A DNA stretch of 64,000 nucleotides from Lepisosteus oculatus (taxonomy: Eukaryota; Chordata; Actinopteri; Semionotiformes; Lepisosteidae), in contig NC_090703.1 in NCBI RefSeq assembly GCF_040954835.1, forward strand, positions 7,745,001 to 7,809,000, read 5' to 3'. Position numbers and translations under genes: made by a program. How positions within the stretch are numbered: position 1 is the first letter of the stretch; each line of letters opens with the position of its first letter. The notes under the pieces were generated by a model. It searched no databases. It worked only from the letters and a program-made list of their open reading frames with translations, and was not told the origin of the DNA. Below are positions 47,801 through 58,150 of the stretch, one piece after another.

Positions 47801-50409
47801 AATAAAGTGTCCGAAAGTGTACAATATGACTGCTGCCTTTTCATCTCTCCCCTTTCACTGCTAAAGCCATGCACTGCTCACCTCAAAATCACCTTGCAGT
47901 GATTAAGTCCACATTGTTAAAAATACCCTTTAATCACAGAGAGGTAATTACAGCTTCTTTGCTATGGTAATCCCCGTAGCTGAAGCCAAAGTTAAACTAA
48001 TCTGAAATGTGAATTTAAAAAACATTCCCAATTGTTTCTCCCCCCTTTTCCCAACTGCAGGCTTTTGGAACACAGCCATCATTATATGCATTTGGTACTT
48101 TATGGACATCACCCCTGTGCCTGATGTACATCATCAGACAGATGTTTCATTTGTGCTTGTCTGCTTCAGTATAAACATGAGATGGCTTAAGCTGCCACGC
48201 ACTGAGGGTCTCGTCGCCGTCCCTGTGATCTCGCTCACACGTGGGCAGTCAGTCCTCACCCCCCTCACGCCGCCGCACTGCATGCTGGGACAACAGGAGG
48301 GCAGCAGCCCCTGGGTAATTTCCCACAGCCAAATCACAACAGAACCCAACAAGGGTTTTTCCAGACATCTGGAATTTAGTCCTCCAGTACTCACGAGCAG
48401 TGCATGTTTTCTGTTTTTTAGAAAAAAAAAAACAGATGGAAAAACCTTGGGACAGAATTCATCATCACCCACTGCTTCTCAGCCTAGGGTACGATAAAAC
48501 TGATTGCACGGTCATTGTTTCCGTAGCGATCATTCAGCAGAAGATGAGACTGTGTTTGGGGCATTCTTCCCTCACCGTGGAACATCTGGATGCAATAACT
48601 GAAAGTCTGCAGCGAGTCAGGTCTGAATTCCTGCATGGGCTTGAATGCTGCCTGCATTCCAAATCACTGACACAACCCCCCTGTGTGAAAACCATCCACC
48701 ACACAGGCAGAATCCAGAGAGGGGCCTATGGAGGCACATAGGAGGTGCAGAGGGAGAGCTGGCGTGGTGCGCCGCCCACAGCGAAGAAGAGCAAAACTAG
48801 GGGTCAATGCCTGATCACGCACACTGAGTTAGGAAAGACCGTGCTGTTACAGGAGTTACGAACACTTCTCCTTTTGTTCTCACTTTGCACAAGGAGGAAA
48901 GCTGACAGACTTTTGGGGCACAGAGATGTGAAAGGTATGTGAAAGGAGAACTTATGCACAAGCAGAGAACATGCAAATACAAGAAGTCACCAATTAAAAA
49001 TGTGCATGTAATGAGCCATATAATATACAATTCTCAAGTAACTAGCCTGCACATGAATGCTGAATGCCTGCTTTGTAGTTGCCTTATCAGCTATTTACTA
49101 GAAATCATAAAAGCGACACTGAGCATGTATGAGACAAATGTGAAGACTGAGGGAAAGGAAATTCTTCTGAAAGCACCAAAAACATGAAAAAGTAAAAACA
49201 AAGTCTTGTTAGGGCAGAACTGGGGCTTTCACTTCCTCATTATATGGCAGACAACCAGAGGAAACGTGGGCTACGGAGAGCACTCACAGGCCTGACTGTG
49301 ACATCAGCACCGCAGAAATGCTGATTTCCTGCAGTCTGAACACTCTGACACACACCCACCCTCCTCTCCCACTGCACTCTGCACAGTGAGACCTCCTGTT
49401 CCCCCCTTCAGTGTACTGCAGCAACACTTGTAAGCCGACCTGGACACTTACTATTTATTTGATCATAACACTGCTATCAAAAGGGTCAAATTGATCAGAG
49501 GGTCTTGGCTCATAGTAAAAACAGACCCTTAATGTTATCCCATGTGTAACCCTCCATCTATTTTTAACAGCAAGTCTTTGGATTTGGGAAAGCACCAGAG
49601 CACCTGAAGGAACCCCACACAAACAAAGGGAGAACATACAGACTGTAACTGGAAGATACACTTTGCATACTAAGAAAAACTATGCGTTTTATATATATAG
49701 AGTATATGACTTTATAGGTGATAGACATGTCAGTTAAGGAAAGATGAAGGAAACGCTGTCCCTGCAGAGGGGGGTGACGTTACCCCTTCTTTGGCCACAC
49801 TGATGCCCTAGTGACTCTGCAGAGACTTCACCTGAGGAGCACGAAAAGACAGCACCCAGAACCTGGCTTCCAGCTCTGAAATACAGATCCTTCCAAGTGA
49901 ACTAAGGCGCTCACACAGGCACACCAAGTAAGTCATACCCCAACTCGTGCTCAGCCTGCTTCCTGAACAGGCTGTCCGCGCCTGGTCCCTTCCACGCGCT
50001 TTGAGAAAGCGAGTTATGCAAGAGGTGACAGATCGTGTGCACGTGGCGGGTTCTCTCTCCTACCACAATGCTTCTCAAGAGTATGTAACACCGGTCAGGC
50101 CTGATCTCCCCCTCCCTGCAGGTTACAGACCAGCACTCGCACTGACCAGCTCTCGCAACACACCCCCGACCTCAACTCCGAGCCACGGCTGCACCTAATC
50201 TCAAAGAGCCCCCTGGTTTTTACCCAGCTGCCCGAGCCTGGTGCCAAACTGAGCCGAAGACCACGTCCGCTCACAACTCATGGCTCTCTGGACACCTGTC
50301 CTTCCTCACGAAGCTGGGATCACACCGGTCACCAGCCCTGATCTTTCCAGACTCGATCAAGATGCATCGTTGATGCTTGTCCTTAATTGTACTGAGCCTT
50401 CAACTATTG

Positions 50410-50601
50410 AACAAGTAAAGGTTTATTCCAGGCTGAAAAGAGAAGAAAAGAAACGCAACGTTACAGCTGTGGAGCCTTCTTCAGGTGTCCACTCTGTCCT
50501 CTCCAGGTCTTCCGCCTGAAGACACCCGAAGAAGACTCCACAGCCGAAACGTTGCGTTTCTTTTCCCCTCTTTCAGCCTGGAATACATTTTTACTTGTTC
50601 C
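50410..50601. mobile_element. Inverted pair of retroelement termini, possibly Penelope-like
   Basis: Two arms of about 80 bp are reverse complements with substitutions, separated by about 30 bp. The left arm, read on minus, has CCTGAAGAAGGCTCCACAG, then AACGTTGCGTTTCTTTTC, then CAGCCTGGAATAAACC and ACTTGTT. The right arm on plus has CCGAAGAAGACTCCACAGCC, GAAACGTTGCGTTTCTTTTC, CAGCCTGGAATACA and ACTTGTTC. The copies are head-to-head with tails outwards, and the left tail keeps AATAAA. Terminal sequences of this type recur in fish genomes, and I associate them with Penelope-like elements from memory; this is not proven here. Position: SGPP1 intron 1, about 0.9 kb after exon 1. Confidence 0.55.
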
Positions 50602-51473
50602 TTTACAGCCAGCGCATGCTACCTGCTCGAACTGCTCCAGCCTTTCACCCTGACAGAAGTGTAACCGGAGAGGACAGCGGAGGCCCACAGGAAGGTGTGC
50701 GTGCTGCCAGCCGGTCTGTCACAAACACCTTTCCAACACCACACCGCAGCCCTCCAAGAGCTCATCACATGCGAGGGGGGGGGGGGTGATGCTTTTTCTG
50801 GCACTCTGCTAATCAAATGATGAGATGTTTCTTATGTATATGCACAGAGGGCGGCCTGCGCCTGATGGCACTCCTGCAGATCAGCGTGTCGGAAGTGCCG
50901 GGGCGATGCTGTTGAAGCCGTGCCCTTGCGTCACGTGCGCGCGCGTTCCACGGGGAGGTGCAGGAAGGGAGCGCACCGGCACGGCGGGCCTGACGGAGAG
51001 GCGCAGGCATCAGGCAGGGCCAGCTGGACCACCTGGGGCCGAGACAGAAGGAGCCGGTTGTGCAACCGTGTCGCCTTGCGACAGCGGCAGGGCAAGAATC
51101 CGGCGAGCGCAACTTCAGCTGTCACATCCTGTGGTGGAAATCAGGGACACTGCAACCCCGTCTCACCTGAAACTTTCCCACAGGAAAGCCTTCAATAGGA
51201 CTGCTGCTATGGTGGTATCTAACATGCTGCTAGAATTAGTCAAGTGTGCCGGTGCATCGTCCCGGGATAAGCAGTCCGATGCACAGGGAAAGTTGGTGTA
51301 ACTTTACCTCCGGACACAATCCCAAGCCCTGCAGGTTTTGTCACTCTGCAGCAGTTAATAACGTATTCATTAAACCATCTGCTGCCTCCCCGGCTCTTAC
51401 TCGACACAGCGCTGTCACAGCCAGGTAAATACGTACGTGCCTACAGGCATGAATAACAAAACAGCCACTTTAC

Positions 51474-52280
51474 CTCCCATCTGCCATAGGTCAAGAGGAA
51501 CAGTCCCAGGGGGATGGCAGTGCCCGACATGGCGTGTGTCGAGGGCATGCTGTACTCGGAGTTGTAGAACATCTCCACTTTGACCACGGGCGGCGAGGAG
51601 GGCCGGGACCAGCGGATGATGTCCTTGGTGCACTGGCCCAGGTACATGACCCACACCCAGATCACGATCAGCCGCCGGCTCACATAGGCGTCGATGTTCC
51701 AGATGAAGAAGGGGAAGAAGGTGATGTAGAAAAGCTCGTTGCCCAGCTCGGTGCCGAAGGTGAACAGGTAGTACAGGAGTCGGTTCTCGATCACAAACTC
51801 CTGCCCGACCTCGCCGGTCAGGGAGTTCCTGCGCAGGGGCTTCGTCCTGGCCTCGCCGTTCACCCACTCCTTCCGGCCGGGGCGGTCAGAGCAACCCCCC
51901 GGAGCGGTGCCCCCCAGCCTCTCCCGGTCCCCGCCGTCGCTGGCCGCGGCGTGCCCGGCTGTCTCGCCCGCTGCTGCGGGGGTCGGCGCAAAGCCGTTCT
52001 GGAGGCCGTTTTTCGCGCCCCCCCGCTTGACAGTACTCCCAGGTGAGGCGGCTGCCCGCAGCCGGGGACCCCCAGTCTGTCCATCCTCCGGCTCCCCCTT
52101 GCCCGCGTTTCTCCCCGAGTCCCCGTGGCTGCTGCAGTCGCCGTTCCGCAGGGTCTGGTCGCTACAAGCGTCGGCAAAGGTCCCCCTGACGCCGCAGATG
52201 CGCTGGAAGCTCGCCACCTTGTGCGGGTCCTGGAGGTATTCGAGGAGCTGCCGGAGCCCCAGTTTTATTGCAGTAGCCAT
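51474..52280 (-). CDS. SGPP1: Sphingosine-1-phosphate phosphatase 1, coding exon 1 (N-terminal)
   Basis: SGPP1 is an ER membrane phosphatase of the PAP2 superfamily that dephosphorylates sphingosine-1-phosphate and related long-chain base phosphates, feeding sphingosine back to ceramide synthesis. This exon encodes residues 1-269. It has a conserved start (YLQDPHKVASFQRICGV, 15-31), a low-complexity Gly/Ala/acidic linker (about 45-145) that makes the predicted 482-aa protein longer than human (441 aa), the conserved LRRNSLTGE (149-157), and membrane segments near 168-197 and 204-214. It also has PAP2 motif 1 KDIIRWSRP (219-227) and motif 2 PSTH (246-249). Motif 3 lies in exons 2 and 3. The ATG at 52280 has A at -3 and G at +4. 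An in-frame ATG at 52346 would add 22 residues with no family counterpart, so I reject it. Exon ends GAG|GTAAAG, phase 0. Confidence 0.96.
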
Positions 52281-52750
52281 GTTTCTTTTTAAAAAAAAAA
52301 ACCCAAAACAAACACAACAAACAAGCGAGCGGTGAATCGCGCACACACACAGGCTTGGCTTGTGTAATCAGTGGTGCCCCACTGCCGAAGACTGGCCAGC
52401 TAATACGGCACTCTCAGTCATGCACAGCATATGACTCTCCGCTGGGTAGAGTTTTCACTGCCCAGGAGAAACGGAAGGGAGGAAAAAAAGGTCCCTTCAC
52501 TCCTTTGCCGGCTCCCGACACCCGAAAAGTAAAAGAGCGAGTAGAAATTCACATCTGGAGTGACTGCCGATCAGTTGTAAATCTGTGAAACCGAGTGGCG
52601 CGCCGCGCAGACACGCAAAACGCCCCTCTTCTGCTGCTCTCTATCCGGTCACTGACAGCAGCCCTGCCTGGAGGCGCGCTGACGACAGCGCGCACGCAGC
52701 CTGACGTCGGCAGGGTGTAATAATTACAGGGGCCGGCTGTCGGCGCTGTG
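52281..52750 (-). promoter_or_regulatory. SGPP1: SGPP1 5' UTR and CpG-rich promoter
   Basis: Upstream of the ATG the minus strand has a T-rich leader (GTTTGTTTTGGGTTTTTTTT), then CpG-dense sequence at 52.59-52.72 kb. TGACGTC at 52702-52708 is a CREB/ATF-type half-palindrome. No TATA box is evident. The TSS is not defined by sequence. Confidence 0.5.
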
Positions 52751-54529
52751 GCGGTGTTGCTGCCTAATGCGGTGGAGGTGGCGTTTGTGCTGAGGTACCC
52801 GTGCAGCGAAGCCGATGACTCCTGTTGTCACTGATAAAGATCCACGTGGAAGTGTGGCATGTTTTTTTTTTAAAGGCAGTGCGCTGTATCCGCACCCAGG
52901 CTCTTGGTGATGACAAAGGTTTTTCAAGAGCTGTGCGTGGCGGAAATTTTCACCGGGACTGAATTCCCATGTTATTAAAACGGGAGCAGCGTCAGCCCTC
53001 AGGACGCACAATGGTTATTTTTGTTTTCTGATCCGTTAATGGGCGATGAGGTGACGTGACGTGGCAGTGAGGACTGCTGCCACTGGGGTTGCTTGTGGGA
53101 AGACACCCATACACCCGGGGAAAAAAACACACGCAGGACGGACATGCAGACACCACGCACGAGTTTGGGAACTGAATGGAGGAGCCAAGAGCTGTCAGTT
53201 TGCATAAATGAAGATACACGGGCTTTGCTCGGTCCAGATTGAATTATGCTACCATTCTGCCACCATCAGCAGAGTAATAGGTGCTTTCCACTGTGGAACT
53301 AACTACAGTAGGTGCTCTCCAAGGGGGCTGGGATCATGGTTACTGTTGTGCACAGAGGACAGAGTTTGCGCTACAGCAGAAAAGGAAATGTTGAGACTGA
53401 ACCCTCTGCTATTGCAGTAGTTATGTCAGCTGGACTATTTTTAAAACCTCTTCCACAACTGACAAAGGATCACATACAGTAGACATACTCCCACCTTAGA
53501 GCTTAGTCTGGGTTTGAAGATTTCTCTCCATTATAGAACCTAGAAATTAATGCTGTATAACATATGTCCTTTTATTGATTGGTTCTGGGTTCTTTCACAC
53601 TCAACACTCCTCCTAATACACAACAAGCAATATTCATATTGAATTTGTCATTCCAGTTTAACAGCAGTTTTTCAATCTCCTCATATTTCAGAATCAAAGA
53701 GAAATGTTTGGCTTGGCTGTAAGAACTCTTAGATGGGTGCCCTGAATAATATATGTGACCTTTCCAAACTTGCTACTACTATATAAAGAAAAAAGGTAAC
53801 AGTTATGAGCTCAACAGAAGTAAAGGTTTTATGAATATGGCTTGAACCTCTGTCTCCGTGCCTGGTTGGAGGTCTGGTGCATCAGGATGTAATTTGAGCA
53901 AAAATCTGACATACAGAAATGGGATTTATGATCGAACAGAGACATATTGTTATAAAATAACAATATTTTATTGCTGGCAGTATTGGACTGTCGTCCATCA
54001 GTAAAGAAAATGAGAATACACTGAGCCTCAAAACTGAAAAACTGATAGTGGGAGGGTGCCTTATAAATCGCATATTGCCAGTGTGCATAATCATCTTTGA
54101 TATTGGAGAAGGGCTATTCTGTAGTGCTTTAATACAATCAGTACAAACATCTGCAGGAGATCATCTGGAAGGGGTGAACTTTTTACAGCCCTGAGAATCA
54201 CAAAGTCAGTCAAATCTGGTAAGTATAGCCATTTTAATTAGCATATTATCTTTTGTTTTTAGTGATTTTCTAAGTAATTAAATGCACACATAGAGAATTT
54301 TCTCTGTATCCCTTGGGAATATTTGACCAATATGACCAATAATTGCTTTGCTCTGTGCATATAAGGATAAGGAGTCCAGTCTGCAGATTCTTCTAGTTTA
54401 CTGACCACACTTGATTCTAGATCTGTATTATAAATGAGTAATCAAAGTGGTCTTTATACACATTTCTTATTTGGACCATTGATCTGTTCGGGCCAGTAAT
54501 TCTGGTTTTGTCTGAAAATTAGGAGGAGT
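52751..54529. other. SGPP1-SYNE2 intergenic, left part
   Basis: Nothing coding is recognised. GC content drops away from the SGPP1 CpG-rich region to AT-rich sequence beyond 53.4 kb. Confidence 0.4.
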
Positions 54530-54930
54530 GGAAAACACTGTAGAAGTGGCAAAGGAAGTTAGGATTAGAACAATTTAGACACAATTCAAGATTGGGCAAA
54601 CACCTGGTGGACGATACTTAATGTAGACAAGTGGAAAGTGTTAGGCAACAAGAACACTAGAACACGAAAAAGGGAAATAATGAATTTGAAGAAGCTCCTT
54701 AACAAAATGACTTGGGTGTTTATGTGGACACGCTATTTATAACACATTTTCCAGACAATATGGAGAAGCAATAAAATAGGCAAACAGAAAGTTTAGTGTA
54801 TATAGTAAAAAATGTAAAGTGCAAATTAAGGGATGTATTTTAAAGTTGTGCACTGAGGCTTACTTTAGAATATCATTTACATGTACAATGCTGTAATGGA
54901 AACAGTCAGGTATAGAGCAACCAGATACAA
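54530..54930 (+). mobile_element. LINE reverse-transcriptase C-terminal remnant (CR1/L2-type)
   Basis: Pieces resemble the end of a non-LTR RT ORF: TTAATGTAGACAAGTGGAAA (encoding a 'LNVDKWK'-like phrase), then CTTGGGTGTTTATGTGGACA, GGAGAAGCAATAAAATAGGC, and GTGCACTGAGGCTTACTTTAGAATA. Many stops and indels; a fossil. Confidence 0.5.
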
Positions 54931-54940
54931 TTGCAGTATC

Positions 54941-55275
54941 TAACCTTCTTACCTGATGCCTCATCAGATCTCACAGGCTAAGAAAGGCTGGGCATCGTCA
55001 GTGCTGGGGTGGGAGACCTGCAGCCAGGGGTGTTGATGGACCCATAGGTGGAGTGGAATGTAAAAACACATCACCAGTCCTTCAGGTGAGACGTTAAAAC
55101 AAGGCCCTGATTAATTCATCATTACAAATTTCGGGACACTGCCCGTTTCAACAGGGGTGTTAGTCCCAGTGTCCTGACAAAATCCTACTTGGCTTGTACA
55201 GTCTGTCCTACCTGGTGTCCCCCATAAATTCAATTGCTGGAGCATAATGGCTGCCACATGTCATAGACACCTAAC
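54941..55275 (+). mobile_element. 5S rRNA-derived SINE, copy E, diverged
   Basis: The 5S-like head is present (CTCATCAGATCTCACAGGCT, then GTCAGTGCTGGGGTGGGAGA, CCTGCAGCC), followed by family body blocks (CAGGTGAGACGTTAAAACAA, GGGGTGTTAGTCCCAGTGTC, GCATAATGGCTGCCACATG). It is the most diverged of the longer copies. The CTCF-motif position is degraded. Confidence 0.75.
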
Positions 55276-55458
55276 CAAGCATCACTAATACTTTAAAACA
55301 TGTTTGAAGATTTTCACGGTTTTAATGGAGTGGCGTCAGAAGAAATACGTTTGATAAAGGTGATCCGTAACGTGTTTTACCATGCCCTACAGTCTAAATA
55401 ACATCGCAATGGTTAAGAGTTCTTTGGAATTAGGTCTAGAAATTCTAGATGGGACACG

Positions 55459-55472
55459 AGCGCCACCTCGTG
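55459..55472 (-). promoter_or_regulatory. CTCF-like motif, minus orientation
   Basis: Read on minus, CACGAGGTGGCGCT matches the right 14 bases of the CTCF core CCASYAGRKGGCGCT, with G at the Y position. It is outside the recognised repeats. Confidence 0.4.
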
Positions 55473-57900
55473 TTAGGAAATACAAAAATATTAGACGGTC
55501 TAACGGAACATTGTTTTCATTCGCCTATTGTACACTATCGTATACATTTAAAACGTATGAGAATTAGGTCGACAAATAAATGAACTAGTTATCTGACACA
55601 GGGGACAGAGCTGTACAGTATGTATGTTTATCATGTTGTCAACCAGGTAAACCAGTAATCTCAGATTACAAGATTCTCACATGAGGTGAATAACTTTGTC
55701 AGAAGTGCACAAATAATAACAATCACCTGAGAACTACAATCCTTTAGATTTTTACTTGGTATTTGTAACAACTCAGGAAAAGAAAGCGATTCTGACCAGT
55801 TTATTTTGTATTATTGCAGTTACGTCGGCAAGATCTTTAACGGCAAAGAGCTAGAAGATTCTAATGACTTTAAAGACCAGCTTTGGTGTATCTCAGGAGC
55901 TCCACTTTTCTAAAGCCTTTCTTTATTGCAGCACCAATCTTTGTATTATAAATGTATTATACATTTATAAAACAAAGGTCTGTTGCTACCCCCCCAGAAT
56001 TCAGCGCTACATAAATATAGTCTCCATGTGCAGAATGTGTCCCTGCATATTATATCCTGGGTATTATATTGTTCCCAAGCAAGAAAAGAGGAAAAATAAA
56101 GGAAAACAGAGGCTGGAGTTGTATATGCTTATACGGACAGTGTACATGTACTAATGATACAGATATAGTCGCACACAGCATTGTCTACATACTGTACATA
56201 CTGGTCAACAGCAAAAAAAGTTTAGGGTGAGTTGAACCCAGGACAGTGGAACACTGTGGGAGCAGTGGGAGCCACTGTGACATCCTACAACCCCCAGAAA
56301 TAAATATTCCCTGTTTTTAATGTTGACAAAAGCCATCTCTCCTCAGAAAATAAAAGGCGATATAAGTGAACACTATTTTCTTGAAACCTATCCAAAACTG
56401 ATTCAGAAAGGATGCTACTAGTGAAGGCGCTCACGTCTCTAGCTCTCCATAACCGTAATATGCATGGCTAAAATGAACAGAAGCAAACAGTGAGACATCA
56501 ATTAGATATAGTAATTAGGTATTGCCCCCTGTAATAAACTGTAAACACGGAAAGAGACACGTGCAGTTACAGAAATGTACCAAAAGAGGGCAGTACAGCC
56601 CTTCGTTCTGTTTGGCGGCTGTCTGTCTGACAAGAGGCCTTGTTATTCTTGGAAAATGAATTACTCTCACCACAAAAGGGTTCCTGGAACAAACTAAATC
56701 AATTTTTAAAATAGTCCTGGTAAGACCCTAATAAATAGGGAATGGTACATACTCAGGTATTATTTTTGTTCCACAGAAAACCACCTGATCCTCTTAGACA
56801 GAATAAGACAGAATTCACACTAATATTCTAACAGTCCATGGTTTGGAGTATACTGTACTCATTACTGGTTCATTACACAAATAAAAACATTGGGCATGTC
56901 TAGTTCTGTTGGTTTACTCTAGGCTCCTGATTATAATTTCACAATTCATGACCTCAGACAGTCTCCCCCAGTTCGTCTACTGGAGTCCTGCAGAGAGATT
57001 TTACAGAGTATTCAGAAGTTGGGGCTCTCTCGTGCTCTGCCCATTGGTGCTGGGAACCAATGCTGTAGGGGTCACCTCTGTCCTGCTGAGCCTAGGTACG
57101 TCGTCAAGAGTGCTTGAGGAATTCTGTTACCATAGCTACAGCATTGCTCTGCCAGTCCATACATTACTGCACTCGACACTGTATTAACCTCGCCCTTTCC
57201 ACGACTAACACAACTGCAAGAAGTCTCACCAAATTACTTATGGTCAAGATTGCAGTAAACATTACTATCCCTATGATAAACTACATTACAAGAAAAGCCT
57301 TCAAGATTTTGTTTACGGATAATTTGTACATTTCTACATTCTTAAAAATACGTCTATGAAGGCTTTTAATCCGGGCGAACTCTGTGATTTGTACAGAAAT
57401 GGCCTTTTTCTGGTTTTCTGCCCGTTTTTGAATTTTTAAGTTCATTGCCTCCCGGTTGCGAACAGCGTATTCTGAAAAAGTGACTTGAACAAAGTTTCCA
57501 ATTCGCCTATTACACACGCGCCGGTCCGTTGTTAAGCAACATAATAGGTGCCGCAAAATTTCAGAAAACATTAAAACCACGAAACATTTAACTGGCAGTC
57601 TTTATATAACTCTAATCTGTCAGCGTGAATCGAGGTAATAAAAATTCCTTTTCTGTTTAAATGTTTTTACAGGCAACGATTTATAGTGGATATAGCATAA
57701 CATCAGAGTTTAATTTATATTGTATTTAACCATCGTAGGCGCACAATAAAATGCCTAACTACAATGAGGCGAGAAAGACGAAGCTTGGGTAGCGTTTAGA
57801 ACTTCATTTGGAAACGCACACTCACTACACTTAGTTTTCCCCCAGTGAATTCAGGTGATGAACTGCCCAAAACGCCTTGTTTGTAAACTTTCCTGCCTAG
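55473..57900. other. SGPP1-SYNE2 intergenic, right part
   Basis: No gene is recognised. A 99-residue minus frame at 57.28-57.58 kb is rich in Lys/Arg/Ile but matches no family I know and lacks a supporting context. Confidence 0.35.
56580..56594 (+). promoter_or_regulatory. Weak CTCF-like motif
   Basis: CCAAAAGAGGGCAGT matches the CTCF core except at two positions (S and Y). Confidence 0.2.
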
Positions 57901-57925
57901 TAAAAGTGCTTCCCTCACTGGCTGG

Positions 57926-58150
57926 TATATTTAGACAGCTCCGTCCCAGCCGCCCAAGGCGCTGCTCTCACTCAGAGGTGTAGACGGATAAGGCGGTGTA
58001 GGTGGAGTCAAACACTGCACAACCTTCGTTGTTCATCCCTGCGGCTCATTACGAGCCCACTGTAGTGAAGTTTGGTTATAGTTCTATTACTCGAACCCGG
58101 GTTCGATCGAAGGGATCGGGGATCGAGGCGCTTTCCAACTTTCGTCTCAG
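57926..58150 (+). promoter_or_regulatory. SYNE2: Candidate SYNE2 promoter and non-coding first exon
   Basis: A TATA-like TATATTTA at 57926-57933 is followed by CpG-containing, GC-richer sequence and an excellent donor, GTCTCAG|GTAAGC, with the last exon base at 58150. No ATG lies in the last 130 bases, so it would be a 5' UTR exon. Synteny (SGPP1 followed by SYNE2 on the opposite strand in human) predicts a plus-strand start here. The symbol is an inference from gene order; no nesprin-2 coding sequence is in the window. It could be an unrelated non-coding transcript. Confidence 0.4.
58091..58106. other. 16-bp perfect palindrome in the candidate first exon
   Basis: TCGAACCCGGGTTCGA is its own reverse complement and lies 45 bp before the donor of the candidate SYNE2 exon 1. 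Confidence 0.9.

Larger units (their letters stand above)
41112..51473 (-). other. SGPP1: SGPP1 intron 1
   Basis: The 10.4-kb intron has donor GAG|GTAAAG and acceptor CTTCCAG|TAC. It carries a LINE fragment at 43.0 kb, a long 5S-derived SINE with a canonical CTCF motif at 44.3-44.9 kb, and an inverted repeat of retroelement ends at 50.4-50.6 kb. Many short open frames are present, none with homology. Confidence 0.85.

Noticed and set aside
51534-52335. Plus-strand frames of 142 and 170 residues across SGPP1 exon 1
   Set aside because: Antisense shadows of the GC-rich coding exon.
52281-52346. Upstream in-frame ATG for SGPP1 adding 22 residues
   Set aside because: The added peptide is Cys/Phe-rich from a T-rich leader with no family counterpart, and the downstream ATG has the better context.
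57281-57580. 99-residue minus frame rich in Lys/Arg
   Set aside because: Tempting because it is far from repeats, but matches nothing I know and its start and end lack gene context.
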